A stretch of 64,000 nt of DNA from Eutreptiella sp. 'Long Island Sound 2002' (taxonomy: Eukaryota > Euglenozoa > Euglenophyceae > Eutreptiales > Eutreptiaceae), in NCBI GenBank assembly GCA_964036045.1, contig OZ038389.1, forward strand, positions 36,350,912-36,414,911, in the 5' to 3' direction. The notes under the pieces are model-generated. The model saw only the letters and a list, made by a program, of their open reading frames with translations. It made no database searches and had not been told where the DNA came from. The position numbers and the translations under genes are program-made. How positions within the stretch are numbered: position 1 is the first letter of the stretch; each line of letters begins with the position of its first letter. Below, in pieces: positions 42,724 to 52,365 of the stretch.

Positions 42724-44391
42724 TCACCGCCATCCACGCTGTGCACGCACGCTGAGCACTCCCTCCCTCCAAGGTGTACCTGCATCAGGTTTGACCTCAT
42801 TCATGGCACGTAGGTGACCCCTTCCTTTACCACCCCCCTGGTTGGCGTTAGTGGGATTTTTAGGCCCTTTCCCTTCGCCATGTTCGGGGGTAGGGTTACC
42901 CCCTCGACCCAAGTGCTTCTTGAGGAATTTCTCCATGTGGGAATCATTCTCCCTCTCAAGAGCTAGCTCAATCAGAAGGTCCACCAGTTCATCGTACGAG
43001 TGGGTCCGACTCTTCCTCTCAGAGGTAGAGCGGCAATCATCCCACGTACGTTGAAGGATCTTATTCATGAGCCACAGGTGGGGCTCAGTGGCTCCGTAGG
43101 AGCCCACGTTCATTCGTGAAAACAGATACTCCAGGTCGCACACGTCTTCAGAAACTCGCGCAGGGGAAGGAAACTCAGGGAGCATAGGTAGCTCCTCTAT
43201 CTGTGTGCGTACACTGAGGTCAGTCTCATCGCCTGGGAATGTTTTCTCCAGTCTTTGGAGTACCTCTGCCCAGGTGGAAGAGGTTTTCACAATCTGTTTC
43301 ACCTGTTTTTGCAAAAATTTCTTTTTGCATGAGCGTTGCAGCAGTGAGCATTTGGTGGCCACATCCACATGGGATTGGCCAGTCAGCAAAAGAAACTCAG
43401 CAAATTCTTCTGCCCATCGGGGCAGATTTTTGGGGTCGAATTCCGGCAGTTCCAGCTGGATGTTCGCCTGGGCAATAGGTCTGCCCGTCTTCCCACCCCC
43501 CCGAAGTTAGGCCAGAAGGTGATACGCCGGCAAGAGGTGCCAGGGCTGACAGCCCTCTTTTCTCAGTCTCTGTCACCGGCACGTCCTGTAGTTCAGCAAT
43601 AGGGACTGTCCGGGCGCGAGGATGAAAAGGGCTGGGGCATGTGACCTTAGGTAGCAACCTGGACACCCTTGATCTTTTGAGATCATCAGCCAACGTGCTT
43701 AATCTGGGTGAAGGTGAGAGTGGCGCTGGCTTCGGTAAGGGTTCAGTGATACCCAATTTAGCCTTGACAGCCTCCGACAGAGCTGTCACATCCGGGTCTT
43801 CCGATCCGGATAGAAGATTGGCCAATAGTTCGGCCGTACCATCCACAGCCCCATGGGTGGGCTCTGGGCAAGGTGGATCCATTATCGGCAGGTCTGGATG
43901 CCTTGCTCTTGGGTGTTCGAGTACTCTCGGTCATCTCGGTAGTGATACTGTGTCCGCTATGTCTGTAGATGGCCCAGAATAGAGGAAGGAGCCCATCTCA
44001 GTTTTGGGCGGCAACCCGAGGGCATCAAGAGGTAGTTCTCCGTCTACTCCTACGGTGGACAGGTGGTACTCTTTGTGGAGCATGAACTCGTCCATCCTCC
44101 TTCGTAGGTCCTCTTGTTCTTCACGACCAACTCCAAGTTCGGAAGAAGACGAAGCTGGACAAGCCGACCGGCGATGGAAGCTTCGACACGCCTGCGGAGC
44201 CTTTGCAGGCTGTCTTCACCATGGGCCGCTAAGGTTTCCATGGTTAATGGGATTGCTCTGGGCGTATTTAGTTCCGCCCTTCTGTGCTCTGGATCTTCCT
44301 GAGACCCAGATGCTGCTCTGAGTGGCGGTTCACTCACTGGGTGAGATAGTTGGACTTGTACACTTCTGATCGGCCAGGTTCGGTAGGACAT
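42724..44391 (-). pseudogene. Gag-like capsid protein with frameshifts
   Basis: Three consecutive minus-strand frames: 44391-44050, 43882 to about 43500, and then to 42724. The last shift falls in a C run at about 43490-43502. The capsid part reads ELPEFDPKNLPRWAEEFAEF, then LEKTFPGDETDL, then DELVDLLIELALERENDSH. It parallels the chromovirus Gag (LEKLYPTYVTDL; NSLVDLLYELALQRKSD), so the two elements belong to one lineage. A Gly/Lys-rich tail (RGGNPTPEHGEGKGPKN) without a clear zinc knuckle ends it. The shift in a homopolymer could also be a sequencing error. Confidence 0.65.
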
Positions 44392-44451
44392 GTTCAGTGT
44401 GTTTTTCTTGTGCTTCTGCTCAGAGTCGGTTCGAAAGGTTCTCAGGGTTTG

Positions 44452-44462
44452 CCTCTGCTACC
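44452..44462 (-). other. Primer-binding site of the gag-only element
   Basis: On the minus strand GGTAGCAGAGG, matching the 3' end of an initiator-Met tRNA and the site used by the chromovirus at 50144. Confidence 0.6.
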
Positions 44463-44469
44463 GGAAAGA

Positions 44470-45062
44470 TGTCCTTGATTGGTGCCCTATAGATTTTGAT
44501 GAAATCCTGCAGGTTTTTGATGGTGAAATCCCAAAACCAAAGGAGCAAGTAGAGCAAGAACAGGATGTGGATCGAATCAATGAATAGTTTGAAATCCAGT
44601 GTAACACAGAAGGGCTGCAGATAGACAAAGCAGGTACAAACACAAAGATTCAATCACAAATGGATAATACAAAAGATTTTATATGAAAACTGGACTGACT
44701 CTAGCCTCCAAGATAGCATCAAGCACTTCATGTGCACTCTTTTGGGTGAAATGGTGCTGTTTAGGAATGTGGGGCATAGGTGTCAGGCCAGACACAGAAA
44801 ATGACTTGGCCAAGCAACTGAATTCAGAAACAGTTAAAAAGTAGAACCACAATAAGTGGTAGAAACAATTGAGTATAGGGGTCTTGGGGTGGGAGACCAC
44901 TAGGCTGCACCTCCAAGGCCTGAAGCATGAAATGCCTATTTTATTTCGGTATATCCTCCATGAAGGAAGATACCTCCGCTCAGTTGAGTGGTAGGGGTGA
45001 ACTTCATGGGGGGGCTAGGGTTACAACCCTAGTTACTTTGAGAAAGTGTACTTTAGGCTTCA
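44470..45062 (-). repeat. 5' LTR of the gag-only element
   Basis: 593 bases, partner of 40246-40838. The right edge ends in TTTAGGCTTCA, followed by unrelated sequence. Confidence 0.8.
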
Positions 45063-45237
45063 GGTGGACTTTCAGACAAGGCAAAGCAAACAGGCAAGGC
45101 CAAATGCCACAAATATTTTCTGTAGACGGTGTAAGGCAGCAACGGAGGTTCATACTTACTCGGGCATTGTCCTTTATGTGCTCTGTGTGTCTTTTCCCGT
45201 GTGTGGTGGCGTTTTGTGTACTCTATGTGCCTACAGT

Positions 45238-45663
45238 TTACCCATCGGATTCACTCGTCACTTCAGTTTGCATTTCCAGTACGTCACGCCGCATAAACCA
45301 TGCACTTGACTCTTGTGATGTAATTTCCGAAATTTCTTCTTTCCACATCTCAATGGGTGGTGGGGGTATACCTCTGTAATGCACATGTGCATCGAACCTG
45401 TACTTTATGTACATCCACTTCGCATCAGGGGTCATAGCATCAAATTGGACTGCGTCCCAACGACCTAACACAATTGACTTCCAGGGGGCGATTTCTGTAT
45501 GCCACCAATGGTGGACAGTTTGTGTGTACTCCTGGGCCACTGACGGTCCTGCAGGGACATGTGCAAGTGCTGAGACAGAGTCGTCACTGTCACTCAGTGA
45601 CTCACTGTGTGGGCCATCTGCTGTCTGTCTGGTGTCGTCGTCTTGGGGCAGTGTGTCCATCAC
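45238..45663 (-). pseudogene. Penelope-like element, C-terminal region
   Basis: 141 codons from an ATG at 45663, in the same frame as the reverse transcriptase and separated from it by a stop at 45907. Acidic (SDSDDSVSALAH), then a Trp-rich module (HHWWHTEIAPWKS; KWMYIKYRFDAHV). It is probably the tail of the polyprotein. No domain is recognised. Confidence 0.4.
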
Positions 45664-45906
45664 GGGTTCCGGTGGTGGTGCTGTTCGTGGTGCGTTGTGC
45701 TGTGTGGCTGGTGGGGTGGATTGTTTCCGTGGGCGCTTGGGGCGCTGTGATGGCGTGTTGTTGGTGCGTTTGGTTCGTGCAGGTGTTTGTGATTGGGTCG
45801 GTGCCAGTTTCGTGCTCAGTGGTTTCGTTGCTCGTGGCCGTCGTGATGTCGTGTTTAGTGGTCGTAATGTCAGTATCGTTGCCGGTTCGGGCGGTGCTGG
45901 TGTGGA

Positions 45907-48678
45907 CTATGGCCGTGGTCCTGCTGTCAGGCGTATGAACACAGGATTAATCAGTCCTGGTGGTGACAAAACAGATGGGTCCTGGAGGGTGTGCAGAAAC
46001 ACAGGCGGTAGCACTGGGTCATTCTGTCCCCGGTTAGCTGTCAGGAGGGCCGTGGGCTGGGGCATGTCGCCAGACGGGCCCTTTGGTTGGTGCAGGACCT
46101 TTCTTAGGGTGTCCTGGATACCCCATTTACGGCAGCAACATACCAGCGGGTTTTTCCACCAGGCCTGTGGGTATGTTTTCACGTTCAGTGATCGCACTAG
46201 CACCGACAGGTTCTCGCGGACAGCAGACGTGTTCAACCTGAAATGCTGTGATTGTTTTACACTATTTGGTATCGTTGACTGAAGCATTTTGGGGGCATTC
46301 GGAGCCCATACATCCAGCCAGTTGGACAAAGGTGGCGGTGCCTTGGCACCACCATTATGGAGTGATGACTTCCAGGCAAGTGGGCTCCATACCTCCTCTC
46401 CCACGGATAGACGGCAGGTCAAGAAATTAATCGTGGGCCCTGCTTGTTCAAATTGCACACCCAATTTGTAAATGGCTTCCAGATGTTTGATCAGTTTTTC
46501 TGTCACTTGTGCCTGTAACGCTTGTGGACATGCCTGGACCTGGAGTAGGCAGTTTCGCTTGTATTGAGCACAGGATTCCCCTCTCTGTTTGATACGTACT
46601 AATCGCCGGAATGCACGTGTCATATGAAACATACGGATGATCCATTCTGGTGATATGAGGAATAAGAAATTATCTCTATAGCGTAGGGAGGGGAGTGCAC
46701 GGCAAATTGGTGACGGGCGCTTGGCCTCGTGCCACATGCAATAAATGGATGCCAGCTGGGCGCTCAGGCTGCCGCCCTGTGGTACAACAGTGACCTGTTG
46801 AAATATGCTGCTGGCACCTACAAACATGCAGTCAATGGTCAGGCTGAACTAGACATAGGAGAGAATGTCTTTTGCAGTAAAAACCTGAAAACATTCCCTG
46901 GATTTGAACCCAATACAATCACGTTTTCGGTTGCCGTCCTTGGACACTGAGAACAGCACTCCGTTTCGGTGGTTCCCCTCGGACGTGATTGTGTTCAGGC
47001 AGAAAGTGAGTGCTGTAAGGACAGCCTCTTTGGGGATGGACATAAACATCTCTTTTAGGTGTAACTCAAGCCAGAAACCTTCAACCGGTTGTTTTATTTT
47101 CCTCACCCACGGGAGCATGTCATTCATAGAAATTATTTCCATACTCTTCAGGGTTGCCGCGGCCTGGCGCCACACAATGCTCAGGATGCGTCCCATTCTT
47201 TTGTTGGCGCTGCGATATGGGTGTTTCGCATGTGTGACCACCTCACGCAGTTTAAACTGGTCCATATATACATCGGATTTAAACTTCTGCAAGTCATAGC
47301 AACCGGGCACAGGGTATGCACACGCCCCGCCGTAAGCTGAGCGGTCGTCACCTGGGGAATTCAACCTGGTTACCTCCTGGACGAAGGTATCTTGGAACGT
47401 GGATAGGAGGGCACGTGTAGAGCCCAGGCACTGCTTCCACATGGTCTGGAAGTCGCAAGACAGCCCCCGGTCATTGGCGCGCATGCCCTGTAGCTGTTGT
47501 GCTGTCTGTGTGTTGTACAGTGGGTTGGCCTGCCACTGTGCTGTCTGTCGACGTGTTGGACCGGTGAACGCGTGTGTGGCGCAGTGTAGCAGGTGTGTGT
47601 ACAGTACGAATTGTGCAGCAACCTGTGTGTTCGCTCTGAAAATTTCGGACTTTCACTGGTCGGATAGGAAGCAGTCTATCCACAGCGACGCTGTCAGTAC
47701 CTCACAGGCAACCCACGGGCAATGGTTTGCTTTATCGTAGATCCCTGCTCTGAAGTGCGAATCCCGTAGTGCTCTGGATGCGCTCTGCAGCGAACTCGTT
47801 TGCACACGTGTGTCTGTGTTTTGCATCTGGTTGGTCACCTGATCCGCGCACGTATCTGCAATATTGTTAACACATTGTGATATGGTGGTCTGTGGTATAC
47901 CAAACTCACCCAGGGGTTTCATCACACTGTGTAGTCTGTGATACACCTGGTCTGATATGTGTTCCCACGTCGGCACACTGGCATTTTTCATATTGTGGTT
48001 CCACGCTGTAACATCCGGCAGTACAACAGTGAGAGTGGGCACAGGCTGCCTGAAATCTCGTCTGTACACATGTCCCCGTGCCCTAGGCAGTTCACGGTCC
48101 CGTTGCGCGCATCGACACGTGGACGCCGCTGTCATGATAATATCTGATGTGCTGCATTTATACGGCGGGCTACACAGAATCTGACCCACGGTGGGTGGGC
48201 GGGTGTACACAACTTGTACGGCAGATTGCAAGTATTCGCGCAATGGGGCAGGGATAGGAAGTTCTGGGATCTGGGCACTGCAAGTGTCACGCACCTTCAT
48301 TTTCCCTTCTCGTGTCAATAGCGGGAGTGAGATGGGCAGTGAATATGGCAGTTTTAGTTTGAAACGTGTCTGCAGCTTGCCATCAGCCTTCTGAAAAAAG
48401 TTTTTGAAATCAGTGGGCGTTGTAGTGGTGTGACACGAAGTTCTCCGGGCCGTGGCGGTGCATGTGTTTGTACACGTTTCGGGGGGCCAGATGGCTTTTC
48501 GTGTGTTGTAGTATCGTCTCAATGTTGTGGTAATCGAGTGCACACCGTACATGTTCCATACCCCGTTTGTGTAGTGTGCATGCATTGCTTTTAGCACCAG
48601 TCTGGCCGATGTAGCATAGGCCGCTGGTGGTGGACCATAGAATATAGATCCATGTGCCCTCACGGTGTACGGACACAT
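45907..48678 (-). pseudogene. Penelope-like reverse transcriptase
   Basis: One frame with two internal stops (47653-47655 and 46849-46851). Near the start KLQTRFKLKLPYSLP precedes a Cys/His cluster (CSPPYKCS; STCRCAQRDREL; RGHVYRRDF), placed like the Cys motifs before the reverse transcriptase in these elements. Reverse transcriptase motifs: FWLELHLKEMFMSIPKEAV (motif A), VVPQGGSLSAQLASIY (motif B) and SLRYRDNFLFLI (motif C, about 46.67 kb). Motif C has one Asp and an Asn where the second Asp of the usual YxDD is expected. Whether that was active or is decay cannot be told from one copy. The frame then continues about 250 codons to 45907. Confidence 0.6.
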
Positions 48679-49338
48679 CTGGGCGCACTTTTCGCATCTG
48701 GTGGATCTTCCTTACCCATGAGTGTGGGTACAGGTGCAAATTCCTATTCACCTCGTCCCATGATTGAGCCACCTTAGACCAGTTGCGATTGGGCTGTGAC
48801 CACCATTTAGGGCGCAGATTGTTCAGGACTTTGCACTGTGGGTTCAGGGCTAACCTACGTTGTCGGGCTTGGCTTGCTGCCAAGGCTACAAACGCCTTAC
48901 CCTGTGCTGGCGCTGGTGTGTACAGGGGGGTGGTGTCCTGTGACAGCAACTTTGCGTTAACCTGTTTTAGGTGTTGTCCTAGTGTGGCTGTCAGGTTTGT
49001 AGCGCTCAGCGGTCTGTGGGTTCGTATGTCACACGACTCGTACACCCAAAATTCGGCCATCCTGTCATTAGTTGGCATGTCCAGCTTCGCTGCCCGGTGT
49101 GCAGCAGTAATGGGGAAGGGAGATGAAATGGGCATCAAAGGGCCTCCGGTAGTGCACATCAGTCCGTGCAGATTCGTGTGTGCCGAAGTGCATGACGTGG
49201 GCAAAAGGAGCATGCCTCGTATGGAACGTGTGCGTGTTGCCAAAGCGCAGAAATCCGACACAGCGTGTGTTGTGGCACAGTGGTCGAACTTCGTGGACGT
49301 GTGCTGTGGCGGTGCAAGTGTAGGTGTGGTAGAAACAG
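48410..49338 (-). pseudogene. GIY-YIG nuclease of the Penelope-like element (5' truncated)
   Basis: An open frame entering from the LTR junction. GTWIYILWSTTSGLCYIGQT carries the G-x-Y ... Y-I-G core, then KRGMEH (catalytic Arg) and HRHGPENF (a candidate metal-binding Glu). It overlaps the reverse transcriptase frame by about 270 bases in another frame. The region before it is Trp/Asn-rich (RPKWWSQPNRNWSKV). The first codons of the open frame lie in the LTR and are not part of the element. Confidence 0.6.
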
Positions 49339-50143
49339 TGAGATTGAGCCCCATGGAGTATATATTTTGAACTCAGAGTGTACTTTATTTGAACTCAGAG
49401 CAGATTCAGATCAATCATCATCATTCATCATCATCATCATTCATCATGCATCATGTGTCATGTGTCATGCATCATGTGTCATGACATGCTGGCGCCCTAG
49501 CATGTGTTTTTCACATTCCAACCCAAAACCTCACTTTCGCTCAGAACTAACACAACCACAACCCCACTCTTATGGGTTCCTAAGAAGGTTATACTATTCA
49601 TTTTTCATAACTCTTTGAATTTGGATGATCACATTTTTGACATCATGGATTGTCATGCATGTCATGCATGATCGACTCATTTTGTGAGTGATACCACACA
49701 TACTACCTTCGAAGGAGTCTAAGGCCCCTAAGGGACCTCTATATACTCTACAACCCTTTTCCATGGTTGTCCCAACTTCAACATGTATTTTAATGCCTAT
49801 TTGGTGGGTCCCATGCATATTTCATGTATTGGGGGATCCCAAGAATATACCTAGGCCTAAGCCAAGCCCCAAACACAAGAGGAGAGAAGAGAGATAGATA
49901 GAGGAGAGGCGCCTGGCGGCGACACCAGGGAGCACGTGGTGCTTCCTAGGTAAGTCCTAACTAGGTGTATTTTACTACAAGAGGAATATTTGTATGGTGA
50001 GAGTGGAAGAGAGGTAAGGAGTGAACATGAGTGTAAATAATGATGGTGTTTCATAGTCCCTTTTTTGCTATGGACTAAGCTGGAAGACTACAATAATATG
50101 AGCCCATTACTTTGCTGTTGTTGAGGAGGGTGCCAAATCTAAC
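49339..50143 (+). repeat. 5' LTR of the chromovirus
   Basis: Starts TGAGATTGAGCCCC. The first 391 bases (to 49729) match 60019-60409 with about one difference. The end is inferred from the primer-binding site at 50144. Contains a TATATAT box (about 49361), a second TATATA (about 49740) and an (ATC)n microsatellite. Confidence 0.7.
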
Positions 50144-50154
50144 TGGTAGCAGAG
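50144..50154 (+). other. Primer-binding site of the chromovirus
   Basis: TGGTAGCAGAG, complementary to the 3' end of an initiator-Met tRNA of the animal/protist type. Confidence 0.7.
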
Positions 50155-50277
50155 AAAACCTGCTCTGCCTAAATCCAGTATCCCTTGGATTTAATTTCGA
50201 TTCAATTCCAGCCTGGAAATTTAGTAAGGGACGGAGAAGAATTCCTGAACTCACAAAATCGAGTCTGAAAAATTGAG

Positions 50278-52365
50278 ATGGACCCTGTGAGAACTCCAAG
50301 CAGCCTAGAAGCTACGGGCGCTTCTGAAAACGACGCGCAAGTCGTGATACCGGTCTCCGATGAGGAACTAGTCGCGCCTACCATGGCCGGGTTTGGAACC
50401 CCAGAAGTACCTCTAGACGGATCTCGATTCGAAGCCTATCGTTTTCCTGCGCCTACATGTCCTGAGTATGCTGAAGCTGTAGCTCCACGCCCAGTGCCTT
50501 CAGCGAATAACATGACGACAGCTGAGCTAGCGAATGCTATGGAGGTCCTATCGTTCCTCAACCAGAGTGGTCGGTTGCAACAAATGGTTCAACAAATCGA
50601 ACACCCTGAAGGTTCATTCACTAGTGCCCCACAGACTCATGTGTCGGGGACCACATCGTCTTCGACTAATCCTTTCCAATCTGTGCCATGGCGTTCTAAT
50701 GTGACTTACGCCACTATGCCTCAACCCCCTATCCGTGGAGAACCTATTGTTCATGGAGTGCCTACCGGAGTTCCTGAGCCTAAGTTTTTCTCTGAGCCTC
50801 AAGCTCCCAAAAGGACTCATGTTTTCGAAGCCTCTCCTTTTTCGGAAGAGAGCACTATCCTTTTGTCGACCTTGCAACAACTCAAGGGTCGTCTTGAAAA
50901 CTTAGAAAATAGGACTAGTGCTAACTTAACCACTAACCCTTGTGTACCTTACCACCCCTCGCCTCTAACCCGAGTGTGCACCGGGCTTGCCGGTGTGCCT
51001 CCTGGAGTCAAGTCGCCCTTTGTACCCCGTACCAAAGCACCCAAACCCGTGGCGTGCTTTACCACTACCTACGAAGTATACACCCTCGACCAAGCCCTCG
51101 CCCTAGGACTCGGTCCACTAGCGCCTATGGCGCTACTCCCCGACCCCACACAACCGGTGCCACATACAGGTAGAGGAACCAAAGCTTTTTTCAAACCCCA
51201 AACCGAAACCAAACTACCCAAGTTTTCGGGTAGAGACCTCGACGTTTACGCCGCAGATTTTTTGAGGTTCTTGAGGTCGGCGGGACAAGAAGACCTCAAC
51301 GAAAGAGCCAAGGCGGACCTTGTTATCAACGGTTGTGATAACAAGGACGTAAAAGAAGTGGTTTCGGGGGCACTCAAGAAAAGTGACTCTTGGGTCAGGT
51401 TCCTTATTACGCTCGAAAAGCTCTACCCTACTTACGTTACCGACCTAGAGCTTATTCAAGAGATAGAGCGTATCCCTCGGTTGAAGGAATACCCTACAAC
51501 CGCGGACATAGCCCAATACGTCCAAAAGTTTACTACGCTTACGGACCAATTGGCTACGTCCTACTACGACGACTCCAAAGCCCTCCTACACCTCCTACCT
51601 CGTGTTCCGCCCAAAACCATGGACGAAATACGTGCTACTCCCGAGAGGTTGTCTAGAATACACACTTTCAACTCTCTCGTTGACCTCCTCTACGAGTTGG
51701 CCCTCCAAAGGAAGTCTGACGCTACTTTGAAAAACTTGCACTCGATGGCGCAACTCAAGTGGCTAGACGGCAACACCAACGCCGACTCCAACGCCCCTAT
51801 GAATCAAGAAGAGGCCTTTGCCCACTCGCTATGTGAGGAGTGCTTTGTGTCGTTTCAACAAGCACGAGGGCAAGCAAACGGCAACCGTGGTGGTGGCGGT
51901 CGTGACCCTGGAAAAGGTGGACGAGGCAAAGGACAAGGCCAAGGGCAGTGGTATTGGCGAAGGGAAGTCGAGGAGGACAACTCCACCGCGCCCAAGTTCT
52001 TCGCCACCGTGTTTTGCCCCAATTGTGGGACAAAACACAACGTAAGACACAAGGCGTGGCAAGACAGCCTTGACGCGAGGAAAGAAGAGCAAAAGCAAAC
52101 GAAGAAAGGTCAACGCAAAGGGGGAAAGGACTAAGCGAAAGGAGGAGAAAAAGGAAGTGGAGGAAAAGCGAACGGAGGAAAGGCGAACGAAGGAAAAGGA
52201 GGCAAAGGAAAAGACGACGACAAAGGAAAGCCTCAAGAGAAGAAACGCTTGGAAGAGTTGACGGAAGGAGAGCGAGAAAAGAAGCGAAAAAGAGTTCTCA
52301 AGCTGGAAAGGCAAGCTAAGAACCTCAAAGACTTTCTCGCGGGTCAAACGCCGGGGGAAGCCTAG
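50278..52365 (+). CDS. gag: Gag of the chromovirus
   Basis: 618 residues from ATG 50278 to a TAA at 52132-52134. Beyond it the same frame reopens for 76 codons, rich in Gly/Lys then Glu/Lys, to a TAG at 52363. The capsid region (about 300-500) reads KLPKFSGRDLDVYAADFLRF, then ITLEKLYPTYVTDL, then FNSLVDLLYELALQRKSD. A small C-x2-C-x3-H-x3-H finger (CPNCGTKHNVRH, from residue 580) replaces the usual retroviral knuckle. The TAA is either a recent mutation or a readthrough site. Pol lies in the -1 frame and overlaps the end of gag by about 45 bases (52320-52365), with a run of five G at 52353-52357; a -1 shift is implied if the TAA is passed. Confidence 0.8.

Larger units (their letters stand above)
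40246..45062 (-). mobile_element. Gag-only LTR retrotransposon (TR-GAG-like)
   Basis: Two direct LTRs (40246-40838 and 44470-45062) begin TG and end CA. Reading on the minus strand, a primer-binding site complementary to initiator tRNA-Met follows the right-hand LTR, then gag starts about 60 bases on. There is no protease, reverse transcriptase or integrase in the 1.9 kb between gag and the left LTR, so movement would depend on another element; the chromovirus at 49.3 kb has a related Gag and the same primer. No target-site duplication or polypurine tract is obvious. Confidence 0.7.
45238..49338 (-). mobile_element. Penelope-like element with N-terminal GIY-YIG (Naiad/Chlamys-like)
   Basis: Order on the minus strand: GIY-YIG nuclease (48.65-48.5 kb), Cys/His motif (about 48.1 kb), reverse transcriptase (47.3-46.6 kb) and a C-terminal region (45.66-45.24 kb). 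Nuclease before reverse transcriptase is the permuted order described for the Naiad/Chlamys clade; classical Penelope elements have it at the C-terminus. The 5' end is cut off by the LTR that starts at 49339. Two in-frame stops and one frame change make this copy inactive. Confidence 0.6.

Noticed and set aside
46880-46915. GGATTTGAACCC, a B-box-like string
   Set aside because: Lies inside reverse-transcriptase coding sequence and has no A box at the right distance.
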